NCBI GenBank assembly: GCA_034336665.1
Contig: CM067570.1
Coordinates: 15,235,502 to 15,299,501 of the forward strand
Source of the DNA: Luscinia megarhynchos
Taxonomy: Eukaryota > Chordata > Aves > Passeriformes > Turdidae
DNA length: 64,000 nucleotides
Direction of reading: 5' to 3'
Every line of letters starts with the position of its first letter. Position 1 is the stretch's first letter. Shown here piece after piece: positions 10,257 to 23,700 of the stretch. The translations under genes were made by a program, and so were the position numbers. The notes beneath the pieces were generated by a model. The model was given only the letters and a program-made list of their open reading frames with translations. It did no database searches and had not been told where the DNA came from.

Positions 10257-13200
10257 TGTCTGTCTCCTGCCTGTCAGTGCCCAAGGGATGCCCAGCCCTC
10301 CCTGAGGGTATGGTGTGTGCTGACTTGTGCACATGTGTGTGTGGGTCATGCTGGCCACCCAAAGTGCTGTGGGCCGTGATGTCCCAGGCTATGTCCAGCC
10401 ATGGGGCAGGGCCAGGAGTGCTGGCCAGGGGGAGGGGGATTTGTCTAATTTAAGAATGGGCCCCACAGTCGCTGTCAGCGCCGAGCAGCTCTGATCTGGG
10501 GACAGGTCCTCATCAGCTCTGCTTGCTGCCCGCCAGCCTGACATGAAAGGGCTCTGCACCCCGATAAGGCCCCAGACGCTTGGTCCCAGAGGTGGGCAGC
10601 ACTGTGGCCAGGCCTAGAGGACCCTGAGGAGTAAGTCCTAGCGTGTCTGTCCCCAAATTCACTGTCACTTCAGCACCATGTGGCTTGTGTATTTGCATCA
10701 GTTGGGAGCTCAGCCCTGGGGGCCACCCTCCTCTTTGAGCACTGGGTCATGCCCTGTGTCATCACCATCTCCCACTGGTGACATAACCCCAGGGAGGGCA
10801 GCATCCTCATCATCCCCCTGACTGCCACAGGCAGTGTGCTGGCTGCTGCCCTGCACTGGAGTCCCCCGGCTGTGAGCAGCCATGGATGGGGACCGTGTTG
10901 TTTTAATAAGATCATTCTCCTCCCGCCGCGAGGTCGCAACCCGGGCCTATGACATCACAGCGCGCTGCCATGGAGATGCCGGGATGTCACAAACACAGCT
11001 CGATGACCTCACTGCAGGGGCAGGAGATGAGGCCAACGTGGGTTTGATTGCCAATGTCCTCAGGAATAAAGGAGGGGAGGGACGCTGGGAAAGTATGCGG
11101 CCGCTGAGCGCCGGGGTGTTTGGGTTGGAAATCGCCACGCTTTCCCCACAGCGGGAAAGGCCCATTACTTCCTCCCCTGTCCGCTGCCTCCCAGCTGCCA
11201 GAGCCCTCCCCAACCTTGTGGCTGTGGGGTAGGAGGGCTGTTGGAGCAGGGCACACCATCCATGCCCTTGGGGCTGCATGGCTGGGAGTGAGAGACAGAG
11301 CTCAGCACAGTATCAGGGCACCGGCCTAGAGGCAGAGGGAGTTCAGGGGGGATGCAGGATGGGCCACTCAGGGGGTGCTTTGTCTCACAAGCAGGCTGGG
11401 GATCACTGGGGATGCAGGAGCAGAGTGAGCTGGAGTCCTGGGGAGGTCTCCTCTTCCTCAAGAGGACTTCAAAGTCATGCTGCTATATGGGGGTGATTCT
11501 CCAACACAGCACCCTCAAAACTGGACCTCAAAGCACCTCTTGGCCCTGCCCAGGCACCCAATAACTGTCCCCTCCCCAGCCCATAACCAACAGCTTCTCC
11601 TGGGGTCCTGCCCCTCTGTCCCATCACCCCTACCACAGCTGAGCTCTCTATCCTCTGCAGACCTTGCCACTGGCAAGGCATGGCTGGTTGGGGGGCACCC
11701 GTCCCCCCACCTCTCTGTCGCAGGGGTGCAGGGGTGTCTGCTCTCCCCCTGCATCCTCCATCATTAATTTCCATCAGTGGCCAAGCGGGGCCGGGGCTGC
11801 CTGGGGGTGGCCGAGGAACACGGCGCTTTCCCCTGATAGCAAAAATAAATACATTAAAATTCTTGCAGGAGGCAGAAGAATGCGGGACGGCAGGAAAAAA
11901 TTGTTTTATAATTTGTAATAACACAAAAGCGGGGGGCGGAGTGAGCTGCGAGAGGCGAGGAAAGGCAGAGACAAAGGAGCAGCTGCGATGGTGGAGGCTG
12001 CTTCAGAGCTGCGGTGGCATCCCTGTCACCCTGGATTAGTTTGACCACTGTCACCTTGTCCCCTGAAGTAGGGGTGCCTTTGGGTCTTGTTGCAGAAGGG
12101 GAGGCAGCAAGAAAATTACTGGGGCGGCTGAGCGAACAGGCAACAACTCCGCACCTGCTTAAGCGGGTCTCAGCATCTCTGTGCCTCAGTTTCCCCTCAC
12201 TAAAGGAGAATTTTTATGCAACAGTGAGAAAAGCTGCGAAATAGGGGCAAACTCCTGGCATACACCCCACCCCAGCTCCTCTGATGCAGACACAAGGCAA
12301 GGAGCCCACCTTTGTCCACCCAGCCCCTCTAAGGGGCTTTGCCACAGGACCCAGGCAATGGGGTCGGTTCCCATAAGTGTGCTGAGGACACCGCAGCCCC
12401 CCCGGCCCCCTCCAGCCTCACGCAGAGCTGACATGATAAGGCGAGTTTCTGAGCACCAGCCGCACCTGCTCGCCGAGACAGCACCCCCCCGCTCCCGCTC
12501 CCCTCTTCGGGGCAAAATCAAAGGGATTTTTCTGCCCTTAGGAAATCAGATAAAGGCTTCTCACCTGCCCCGCGCTGCCTTTGCGAGGAGGCCAGGCGCT
12601 AGGGGCGGAGGGACAACAGGCACTTTCAACACGCCGGCAGATGAGTCGTGAGTTGCAGGGAGCTCTGCCGGCAGGGGCTGGGCCCCCGGGTACAGTGTCA
12701 GCCTCTCCCAGCCCCAGCAGGGATGTCCCCCCGCCACCAGCTACTCGTTGCCGACTGTCCCCCTGGATTAGAGGTGATGGGGTCCTGTAGGACAGCTAGG
12801 ATGGAGGCTGTGGGTGAAGGGAAAAGGGAACAGCACAGGGCATAATGCAGCAGCTCAGATGCAGTGCCCAGCTCAGGAAAGGTCCCTGTGTCCCCATGCG
12901 GTAACCAGGGGCAGCCCAGTCCTAGTCACCGTGCCAAGAGTGCAGATCAGGAGCCCATTTCCCATTGTGGGAGGGCAGAGAAAGAGCAGGTGTGAAACCT
13001 CCAGAGGTGGTGGGAGTCTCTTACCTCGTGTGCCCAGGAGGGAGAGAATTGTGCCAAGCTGCAGATAAAGCCTGAGTCATTCACCACCAAATGCTGTTAG
13101 CAGGGAGCAGACGTGCTCACGTGAAGGGGTGAAACCGCTGGTGGTCAAGGCAAGGGGAACAGTGATGGGCAAGCCAGGGGCTTGAGATGGGCAGGGTATG

Positions 13201-13950
13201 GGAGGGGGACATGAAAGGGGGACAGAGCACAGATAGCTGCTGGACGGTGGGGTGATCTCACCAGCAGCAAGGGTGCTCTGCTTTGCCCATCATAGGCAGA
13301 AGACACCTCCTTTTTCCTTGGGGTAACACAATGGGCTGGCTGGTTTCTCAGTGGAGGAGGGTGCAGAGATCAGTGAGACTCTCCCAGGGCAGCTGTCCCA
13401 GAAACCATGACCCAGATGCTGCAGGGCTGGGAGCTCCATCCCCAGCCTCTGCTGGGAGCCATGACTGGTACAAGAGGAATCAGAGATGCAGAGCACTGGA
13501 CTGAGCCCTGGAAAACCATTCCTGAGGCTTCTCTGCGGGGAGAATTGGTGTGGCAGGCTGTGGGCTCCTCCTGTCCCCAGCTGCCCAGCCCTTGTGTGGC
13601 CCCCTGCTACTTTCTGGGCACGTCAGCTTCCTCCTGCCCCAGGCAGCTCCTGTTGCTCCTGTTATGATCTGGTGCTGGGGACTGTCTCTGTTCTGGGTCC
13701 TGGCTGCACATGAAATGAAATCACCATAGACACTGTACTCTTCTCCTGGTCTCCTTGCTCCTGGGGCGGGCTCAATCATTCTCCTGCATGTCCCTCTATC
13801 CCAGGTGTGTCTCTCCAGAGTGTTGGAGCTCAGTGCCGGGAGATGCTTGTGAGGGGGTCACTTCTCCAGCTTTCCCAGGTGGGACAGACTGGTCTGAGGA
13901 TAGGCAGGGTCATGGAGTCAGGGTTGTGCCAGGCCAGCCCAGTCCAGGGA
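10257..13950. other. WNT6 upstream intergenic region
   Basis: No exon recognised. It includes ATF/CRE-like motifs at 10950-10957 (TGACATCA) and 11004-11011 (TGACCTCA), an AT-rich block at 11826-11930 that looks constrained, and otherwise unremarkable GC-rich sequence. No AMPK gamma-3 (PRKAG3) exon with CBS-domain features is seen anywhere between CYP27A1 and WNT6. Confidence 0.5.
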
Positions 13951-14457
13951 CAGGGGCCAGGCAGGGCTGTGCTGGGGGGCAATACAGGTACTCCAGGTTT
14001 GGGCAAGGCTTGTCAGGGTCCGGCAAGAGTGTGACAGGGAGGTACCGGGGACACCTCGAGGCCAGGTCGGGTTTGACAGGGCTGCGGCAGGACCCCGAGC
14101 GGAGCCGGGCAGGTCCGTGCCAGGCAGGTCCGCAGCAGGTCCCGGGGCTTCCGAGGCAGGGCTGTGCCAGCCAGATCCGCAAAAAGGGCTGCAGGTCCAA
14201 ACGCGGCGGCGGGACGCGGGGCCGGACAGGCTGCGGCCGCCCTCTCCTACCGGAGGTGCCCGTGCCCACACCGCGACCGTGGCTCTGCGCTGGGAACGGA
14301 GCCTGGCACCCGGGAGTCCCCCCGCCCGGCCCGCCCTGTCCGTCCCCCCGGGCTCCGGTTTCCCTGTCGGAGCAGATGCTTTCGCAGCCCCGTCCCTCCT
14401 CCTCCTCCTTCTCCGGAGCAGCCTCCGCGCCGCGCTCCAGCCGCCCGGAGGTGCCTG

Positions 14458-14530
14458 CCCAGCCCAGCCCAGCCCAGCCCAGCCCGGCCCGGACGGCGCT
14501 GCCTGCCCGGCCCGGCCCGGCCCGGCCCGG
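14458..14530. repeat. CCCAG/CCCGG pentanucleotide repeats in the WNT6 leader
   Basis: Five CCCAG units followed by two CCCGG units (14458-14492), then five CCCGG units (14506-14530), about 110-185 bases upstream of the WNT6 ATG. G-rich on the minus strand and possibly structured in RNA if transcribed. Confidence 0.9.
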
Positions 14531-14642
14531 CCGAGGGACGCAGCGGGCACCCACCCGCCGGGGCCCCGGCCGGACCTCGGGGGTGCCCGGCTCCCGGAGA
14601 GAGCCGTGCAGCGCGTTCCACGCTTTCCTCAGTCCTGGCAGG

Positions 14643-14719
14643 ATGCTGCCTTCCTCCCGGACCCAGCTGGGGCTCTTCTTCATCCTCCTCTGCCCCGCTA
14701 ACATCATCGGGCTCTGGTG
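14643..14719 (+). CDS. WNT6: WNT6 exon 1 (signal peptide)
   Basis: ATG through NIIGLWW with the last Trp codon split; donor GTGAGT at 14720. Encodes a hydrophobic signal peptide of about 25 residues. Confidence 0.92.
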
Positions 14720-17700
14720 GTGAGTAGGACATCCCGGGGGGTGGGTGAGCAGGAGGGTGCACAGGCTATCTCGATCTCCGGGCGATAGTCCCCCCCCAGC
14801 TGGGGGACAGCAGAGTCCCCTACACCCAGGCACCACTTGGATGGGAATTGCTGCTCACTGGCTGCTCTGATCCCGATTGGGGCACCCACATACTGTCGGG
14901 GTTTGGGGACACAAGTGTGCTGGGGGCAGCAGGCTGGGGGATCCCCAGGAGTATGGGGCTCACAGGTCCCGTGGTGAGACTTGCACTTTGTGTCCCCACA
15001 CCCCCCAGCCCACAGCCTGGGAGGCTTCTATGCCTGAGGGGTGGGCAAGGGGGCTTAGTGGCTTCCAGACCCCTCCAATAAGTCAAATTTAATTAAAAGC
15101 CTTAGGGTCCCTACAGTGTCCCCCCTGAATGGTGGCTTGGACACAGCAGGGACAAAACCCCTATTTGTAATGGTGCCCTCATCAAAGGCAGAGACGGTGC
15201 CTTGCAGGATACCAGAGGGGGTGGGGGATTCATTACAGGCACAGAACTAGGACCCAGCCTTGGAAAGCCCAGGTATCTGTCGAAACATGAACTATTTAAA
15301 TCTATTAAGAATTTCACCCAGCCTGTCTTTATCCGGTTTTAAGTGCTTAGATTCCAGCTCCCCGGCGTGCCGTCCGGGCTATCATTCATTATCTGAGGCT
15401 ATTCGTCTCCACATTGTCACACTCTTTTGACCCCTAAAATAAAGCTCTCCATAAGCCTTTCCCCTCACGGTTCCCTGCCTGCCCACCAGTGATTTATTCC
15501 ACATCTCCATTCCCTTTGCTAACCCTGGCTCCAGGGCTGCAGTGGGGGCCTTTGTGAGTATAAATGGTGCTGCTACAGCCAGTTGTACATCAGCTGAGAG
15601 TTTGTCCCTGGAGCCCAAGTACTGTGTTTATTGCCAGGCAAGGGTTTAATATGGGTCTGAGAGGGACTTGCCTTGGATCTTTGCTAGAAGAGAAGACAGC
15701 CCTGGCCAAGGCAGGGTGCTTGTGGAGGGTCTCCATGCTCCCTGCCACCTACCTCAGGGTAGCTGTGCCATTGCAGGGCATATGCCCTCCTGCTGCCTGA
15801 GACCTGCTGTTTTTTCCCTGGCTAATTCTCAGACACACACACAGCTGTCCCTTCAGCTGTCCAAGCTTTCTCTGCCCCATCCTCCTCAATATCTCCAAGT
15901 TCATGCCCTGTTCTCCAGCTTTGAGGACATCTGCCCGTGACTGGAGCAGGTAGAGGTGAAGCAGAAGCTCATTTTGCCTTCATTTCAGGAGCAAGCAGAC
16001 AGCATCAACAAGGGCAGGGGGCTGGGGTACCGGTGCCCCTTGCCCCAGGTGCTCAGAACTGCATCTCACCATGGAGTCTGGGTCCTGCTGGTGCCATGTG
16101 TGCACAGGCAGCAGTGACTTCGGGAGATTAGCAGGATTTGGCAGAGGAGGGCAAGGGGTCAAACTTGGTTTTTCTTCTTTAAAAAAAGAAGAAAGGGAAC
16201 CTTTATTTTAAGAAAAATAACTCAGCTGCCTGATGCACGGCGAATGCATTGGGCAGTGGAGTGGCTTCAGGAGGATCACCAGCTCACACTCTGCTTCACT
16301 CTGGAGCCAGTGAGTTGGGAAGAGGTGGTGGGTGGATGAGGCCACCAGCACCATCAAATGGATGTGCCAGGCTTCCTGGGACAGGGCATAGGAGCAGCTG
16401 GGTGATTAATGAACTGCTTCCCTCAGAGTTTGGTGTTTTGGCCCCAGGCTGAGATCATCTCAGGGAGCCCTGCCTGTGCGGGGCAGAGGAGTCTGGGCAC
16501 TTACAGGCATCCTCCCATGTGCCTGCTCCTGGTACTGGTCCCCTCTCCCAGGTCCGGGTAGCGCTGGTGTCTGTGGGTTTTGCTGTTGGTGGGGAGGAGT
16601 TCTTGGGAGTAGCTGTGTGTTGTGCCAGAGTTCCTAGAAGCCCCAGGTGGCACTGATAGAGCTGTTCCTTACTGTCACTGATGCATAGGGACTTCGGTGG
16701 CACACCTTTGTGTGTGTATTACTGGGCACTTGAGGGCTCTTAGCCAAGGGTGCATTTTCCCCTGGCCAAGAAAGAAATATTTTTACAACTTCCCCATCCC
16801 ACCCCTGAGTACATTATCTGTGTGGTGGGGGGATACAGAGGTTGCCTGTTTAAGCCAACTTTTCCCCCACTGACAGTCCAATTTGTGAGAGTGGTGTGGT
16901 GGGCTGCAGCTGGGCTGGAGCTCAAGAGGCACAGTCCCAGCCCAGGCAAGCAGCCAGGCCTGGCCACTCATGGGTGGTAACTGTGCCCATCGGGATCCTG
17001 GCAGATGTTTGCATCGATGGAAAAAGATTCAGGTATGACATCCAAGCACTGACATCCTGCTAGTGACGTGGTATGCTGAGAAAGAGCATCCTCCTTGTGT
17101 TAGGATTCCTCAGAGAGCTCTTTGAAGACACAGACCTTTCCAGGGCAAAAGGGAGCAGGCTGTGGTTAGTGCCAATGTCACTCACGTGCTGCTGGCACCT
17201 TGATTAGTGCCAAGATGCAGGGAGTAGACTTTCCTTGCTCCCACCAGCTCTGTAAATTCTCTTTCTTCCTCCTCCCCTATTCTTTGTGCATTTCTTGCTC
17301 AGCTCCTTGTGCAACAGTGATTTCTCCCTGAGCAGGACAGGTAGGGACTGCCTGGGGCTCCTGGGCTGGCCCAGAGGCTGCAGAGATACAGAGCAGGCAA
17401 ACTTGGTGCCTGAGGAGCCCCAGGCAGGTTCAGGGCAGGATTTCAGCCAAGCCGGTTTGCAGTTGGGCTGTGTTTGCAGGAACAGAGGCACTCTGGGGAT
17501 GGGGGCCAGCAAAGCCAGCTTCCCTGTGCCTGTTGGCTCTCCATGGCCGTGGCTGAGAGCAGCTGGAAGATGGAAGAGAAAGCAGGGGAGAAAATAATCC
17601 CAGCTGAAATGTGCTCTGCTCCAGCTGTGGGTCTGAGGGGGCCCTGAGGGATGGACACCTGCCCTCCATCCCCTTCCCATCCATGCACAAGGGCAGTGCA

Positions 17701-20700
17701 CCTCCAGATTTTCATGGGACTTCTTCAGTGGTGCTCAGGGAGGACCCCTCCACCAGCCCCTGGTGGCTGTACCCTTGAGGGGGTCCCAGTCCCATGTCCC
17801 TCAAGCCACACACCCTGGGTGGTTTAATGCAACAGTGGTCTCTCCTTCTCCTTCACTGCCCTGAGAGCACCCACACTGCAAGGCTAGAGCCTGTAAGGGC
17901 AGGCTGCTGGGCTGGAGGGCAGGCACCCCTGGGGTGAGCCTTGTGAGTCACCCCCTGGGCTTGCTGACCCACAGGTGCTACCCCACAGCCCCAGCAGACT
18001 GGGCTGCCCAGCCTTCCCCAGCACCAGGTGCCCCTGGAGCAGCACCACATGGGCAGCAATCAATCTCCCAGTGGGAGACCCACTGGTGCCATCTCCCTGT
18101 GCCCTTGCTGAGGCATCTGCTGACTTGCTGGGTTTTTCAAAGGGGCATTTCTCTTGCACTCTTTGAGATGACTACTGACTCTAGCATTGGGCTACTTGTT
18201 TTCTCCCACAAAGGCAGCTGAACTTTCCCCAATGCCATCCCTTGTTCCTGCTCCTGGTCACAAACACTCTCCCATGGTGACACCCAGGCTCCCTGGCCAT
18301 GTCCTAAACATGTCCCCAGCTGGAGGGTTTGTCTGGGCTTTGCATCAGAACCATGATGCTCTGAACACCCCTCATGCAGGAGGGCACTGGGCACACCCTG
18401 ACATCTTCCCAGGCTTTGCAGGGTCCTCCCACAACATGTGGCACCCACATTTGGGCATGAACTAGCCAAGCCCTCATGCTATGTCAGCTCCAGCCTCTCT
18501 CAGCACCCAGGAGAAGGACACAGTGACCACGAGTGGGTGGACTTCTTTCTTCTTATCCCAGCCCTTCCAGGGTTTGGACATGGCTTTAGGATGACCACCT
18601 CTGCAGGTGCATGCTCCCTCCATCCCCCCAGTACCTGCAGCACAAGTTTGGGCAGCTCTTGCTCACGACAGCCTGGCCTCAGCATGACCCTGCAGCTAGC
18701 AGGTCCATGGGTTGATGCAATGTCATGCCAAAGCCTCCTTCCTTTAGGCAGCTCCCCAGCTGTTTGCATGCCATCCTTGCCAAGGAGGTGTAAGGAGGAG
18801 GGCGAGGAATGGGGTCCCCCTTCTCTTCCCAACCCATGGCATTTCCTGCTCCCTCAGTGCCCCGGGAGCTGCTCGGCAGCCAAACCCTGGCTGTGCCCCC
18901 CAGGGCAGTGACTTGCTGCTTACTCACCACACCCTCACGGGCCTCCTGCTCTGTCTCCACACCCAGCTGCCCCGGTGAGTGGCAGCACCCACGCATTGCC
19001 CCGGGCGAGGGGCTGAGTGCCCGCCACATGCCTGCATGGGCTGTAGGAAAGCTGGATGGGTGAAAACTCATCTGCGTGTCCCCCTTGCCCCAGTTTGCAC
19101 GGCCTGGAAAGAGACAGGCTCCCTTTGGGTTTGACTTGTAGGCTGGCACTCAGTGTGACATCATTGTGTTGGGCTTGGGGTGACCTATGTCTCCAGGGAT
19201 GGAGGTCAGCTCTCCAGGGCTGTCATCCCACAGTTCTCGCCTCTCCAGGCGGGGGCAGAATTACCTGTGGGCTCAGAGTCATGACCCAGGTAATCCAGTA
19301 CCGCTTCATCACCCTGCTGAAGGCTTCCAGAGGCTGGGATAGAGACCTGCATGAGAGGCAGGACACAGCCTTGCTGCCCTAGAGCAGTGTCCTTGCCACT
19401 CGGGAGTGCCCAGGCAGCAATACCCAATGGGTGCAGGCCAGTCAGATCCCACATGGAGTTGGCATGGCCCAACCACTGCTCTCCCACAGGTGCCACTTTT
19501 GAAAGCTGACTATCCTCCTTCTCAGTAGTTCTATCAGCCTCACTCCCTTGGCTTCCTGCAAACCAGGACCCCACTGGATCCCTCTCCATAATGGTCTGCT
19601 GGCAGGGGCCAGAATTCCTGCTCCACATCATCCCCATGCCCAAGGAGAAGATGGTGACTTGGCCCAGGCTCCTTGGTCCGTGATTTTCGCTAGGAATGAC
19701 TGGGACATACTGGAAGCTCCATGACTAAGAGCTGAGCTGGAAAAAAATGGTGATTATGGCTCTTAGGAACCCCCAGCTCTGTTGCAGCAGGCACAGCATC
19801 CAGAGCACAGGGGTTGCATCAGAAACCCCAGTGACTCCTGTTTGACGTGCATCACTGGGACTGGGCTCAGGCTGCGGCTGTGGCAGCCCAAGGGATGACA
19901 GCAGCAGGTGGGCAATGGCTTGCAGCCCCTTTTCTGTGCCTCAGTCTCCCCCTTTCAGCAATAGGGTTGTTTCCCTTACACAGGGGTGCTGGGAGGTTGG
20001 AAAGTGGGGCTCATCATCCCGTTGGGTTTGGGGTGAGACAGAGGCCCCCAGCAGCAGTTCTGGCAGCCAGCAAAGGGCACCAGGGGCAGGTGGGAGGGAT
20101 GCTGCTGTGCTGCTGAGCCTGGCTGGGGGCTCCCAGGCAGGAGGCACCAGGGGGCCGGGGTGCCCCAGGCGAGTTGCGGGGAGCCGGGCTGGCGACCCTG
20201 TTCCTTCACCAGGGCAGGGGGAGGAGTGCCCGGCAGCAGAGGTGGGGCACCTTAATTGTAGATGCGGGAGGCCTTGGAGCGGGACAAGCTCAGGCAGATC
20301 TGGGCCCTGCGCCGCAGCCCTTGCCAAAGTGGTAGCAGTTTGGCAGCATTTTTCTTGCCCTTGTCTCCCCCCATTCTACCCCCCCCCCCTCTGAACCCTC
20401 CAAAGCAAAACAGCTCTTGGGCTCCCGGCAGCCTCCCCGTGCCAGAAAGCGGAGTCCAGCGGAAATTAATGTTGCGCTGGACTTAGGCAGCCCACCCCAC
20501 GCCTCGCCGGCACGGACAGAGAGCTCCCGCGCTCTCCCGCCAGCCTTGGACCATGGGTGGGGACCCCCGTGGAGCTGCTGGGCCGCCCATCACCCCCCAG
20601 ACCCGCGGGGCTGGGCTCCTCTTCCCGGCCTGATCCGGCGGGCTGGGGTGAGCCACAGTTCAGCATTTGATCTGACGGCCCCGGGGGGCTGGCGCATCGT

Positions 20701-23700
20701 TTTTATATGAGTACAAAGAGTCATCTCTTAATGAAAGTCCCATCCCGGCTCCCCCTCTGCCCCACTCTGCCGGCGCAGGCAGCCAAACCTCCGCCATCCT
20801 GCTGTAGATGTCGGGATTCGTGCTCACAAAGGACAGCGAGCTTGGAGACCAGCGTGGAGGCTTGGATCCCTGTGTGCTCATCACGGGATGGGACTGGACT
20901 GATTTTCTGATCACTTTCCACGTGGGCCTCAGTTTCCCCATCTATGGAGGATCTGCGCCAGGCAAACTCAGTGATGCTTCCCCTAGCTGCCCCATCCCTT
21001 TGCAGAGGTCTATGTGAATCATGCAGCAGAGGGAAACTGAGCTGCTGGGAGCAAAGGGAGATGGGTTCTCCCTGGTAGGAGTGTGGGTTTGCCTCAGTTT
21101 CCCTGCTGGAAGTTCCCTTTCCAGGCTATGCCTCTCTGTTGAGCTGTTTAACCTTTAAACCTCCAGCGAAAGCATAAGGGCTCCCTTTCCAGGTTGTGGG
21201 AGAGGGCATGTCCTCTCCAAGCCCAGCTGGGATCTGGTGGGCAGGAGATCCAGGCAGCTGGGGAGCCTGACATGAGGCAGGGGGACCCTGGCTGGGCCTT
21301 GAGCTTCAAAAAGGGGCTTGGAGGGGGTTTGCACTGGGGACAGGATTGCAAGCAGAGTACTGCAGCCTGGTGTCCCAAACACAGCCCCACAGCTGCACAA
21401 GAGAGAAAAGGAAACCCAGAACACAGTTAAACACTGAGATTCAGCTTGTGATTTTTGAGCCCCTGGGGGCTTGGCCAGACTATAAAGCTCTGGGTTTGGA
21501 AGCTGTGCAGCTGATGCTCTCCAGTGAGTGGGGCTGAAGGAGGCACGGGCCGCCCAAGCGCTGCTCCCCAGGGAATCCCAGGGCAGTGTAGCCTCCCCAT
21601 CATCAGGCATGTCCTGCTCCTGGCGTATGCTGCGTTCAGCCCCGAGGTCCTGTGGGCATCCACGGCCACGAAAACTCATGTTGTTGAGCAGGATGAGCCC
21701 ACAGGAGCAGCGCTGGAGGCAAGGGTGGGCTGAGCTGAGGGTGTGCTGAGTTGGCGTGGCCCATGGCTGCGGAGCTGCCCGTGGCAGGGCTGGAGCCTCG
21801 CCCACGCCAGCGCGAGGCAGGGGAGGGCACCCCGGGCGAGATGTGTGGGAAAGCACGGCAGCTTCTGTAGCCGGTGGCGCTCCGGGGAGCGCGCTGTTGT
21901 GCTCAGGCTTTGCCTTCAGGCCCAGGGAGCCAGGCACCTCGCTCCAGCTGTGCTGGCAAGGAGGAGCTGCCTCTGACGTGGGCCCAGCCAAGACTTGCCC
22001 TCCCTCGCTGGCATTGGCAAAGCTGGCGATGCCACCTGCATCCCTCCCCTGCACTCCCGCACCCGCCTGCAGCTCCGTTCCCTGGAGTCAGTGCCTGGAT
22101 CTGGGGAGGTGAGTACAGGATCCTGGCCAGCAGCCGAGGGGCTTTATCAGAGGCAAGGTCACTCATCTAGTCTCCCACGGGGTAAAGCAACAAGCCCCCA
22201 CGGAGAGGGGCAGATACACCAAGAATGCTGGCTGGGCTCCTTGTGTCCACAGCTCCAGGAGACGCAGCTGCATCAGGCATCAGTCACATGGCAATGCCAG
22301 GGCTGGGCTAGGTCAGTGCCAGCCCCAAAGAGCAGAGGCTGAGTAGCACAGTATTTCAGAGTAGCACAATAGCCATCTGCTGTTGGGGATGCCACCATCA
22401 CCCCCACAGGATGTCCCCAAAGATGTAGAGTGGTATGTGCCAGCATCTTCCTATAGCCTGTCCCACGGTTGGAGATCCCCCCCATTCCTCAAATGGATGG
22501 ACAGGACAAGGTATTGCATGGGTGACCTACCTATTGTCCTGCCCCCACTGCATACGTCTCTCTCTGTCCCCTTGTCACCCGGGCTCAGCGTGGAGCTGGC
22601 ACTGCCCTGCAGCCTTGCTCTGTCCCTGGGGTAGATCTGGTCACGTCCCATCCACACCCTGGTCTCTCCTGGGCTTGGGTGCTGGTTTTGCTCTGCTCGC
22701 TGTCCCCTCCTGCAGGGCAGTGGGGAGCCCCCTGGTCATGGACCCCAACAGCATCTGCCGCAAGACGAAGCGGCTGGCGGGGAAGCAGGCAGAGCTGTGC
22801 CAGCTGGAGCCAGAGATTGTGCAGGAGGTGGCCAAGGGCACCAAGCTGGGCGTCCGGGAGTGCCAGTACCAATTCCGCTTCCGCCGCTGGAACTGCACCA
22901 GCCACAGCAAATACTTCGGCAAGATCCTGCAGCAGGGTAAGGCCAGCGCTTCCTCAGCTTCCCATTTCCCAAAAAGACCCCAGCCCGGTCACGCACCTCC
23001 CTGGGACTCCTGGAGCAGAGTCTTGGCGTGCAAAGCTGTTTGTGTGTGTGTGTGTGCATGTAGGGGGTTGCTCAGTGCTCCCCGGTGCAGTCACGCTGAG
23101 GTTTTACTGCCGGGACATGTCTCCCTGTGTTGTAATGAAGCAATTACCAATGCTCCCAGACAGTGCGGGGCTTCACGAAGCCCAAGAATGCACCCTCGTC
23201 TGGCAGTGATTTACTGCTCCCCCGGGACCCCAGGGTGTGCTGCGGGAAGGGGCCCGGGTGGGAGGCAGTGAGCAGCCATTGGGAGCTGCCCCTCACCCCG
23301 TGGGTGCCCTTCACATCCCTCCTCCTGACCCTGCAGGGAGCAGAGGAGGGGAGTGTTTGCCTCCTGTCCCTGTTCCTGGATGGGCACCCTGATGTCACCC
23401 TGAGCAACAGGGCTGGGTGGCAGGGAGGTATGTGCAGGTCTCAGACAGCAGATACAGTGGTCCAAGCCAGGCCCAGCTGCATTAAAATCAGAGCAAGGGC
23501 AGAGCAATAGGGCACCCATGGGTGAGGCTGGAGTGGACGGTGCTCCAAGCAAGGGGGATGCTTGAAACACCTTGGTAGGATCACTTAGTGGGAGGTGAGT
23601 TTAGACCTGCCCCTCTTCCCATGTTGGTCCCTGGGCTATGGCAAATGAAGATGCTGGAACAATCCCCAGTCTCCTCAGCCATCACATCTGTAGGTGCATG

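Larger units (their letters stand above)
13990..14719 (+). promoter_or_regulatory. WNT6: CpG-island promoter and 5' leader of WNT6
   Basis: A GC-rich, CpG-dense region around WNT6 exon 1. No TATA box is evident. The region is open in the WNT6 frame for hundreds of bases upstream of the ATG, which reflects low stop-codon density in GC-rich DNA and not an N-terminal extension. Confidence 0.65.

Noticed and set aside
5395..14642. Possible PRKAG3 between CYP27A1 and WNT6, as in human
   Set aside because: No CBS-like exon or other AMPK gamma feature is seen in any frame.
13755..14723. Open frame of 322 codons ending in WNT6 exon 1
   Set aside because: Same cause: GC-rich leader with few stops. 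The WNT6 start is set by the signal peptide and homology.
16638..16651. CTCF-like GCCCCAGGTGGCAC
   Set aside because: Mismatch at two core positions and no supporting context.
17741..17760. Second CTCF-like motif (reverse, CCCCTGGTGG)
   Set aside because: Two mismatches in conserved positions. Too weak to call.
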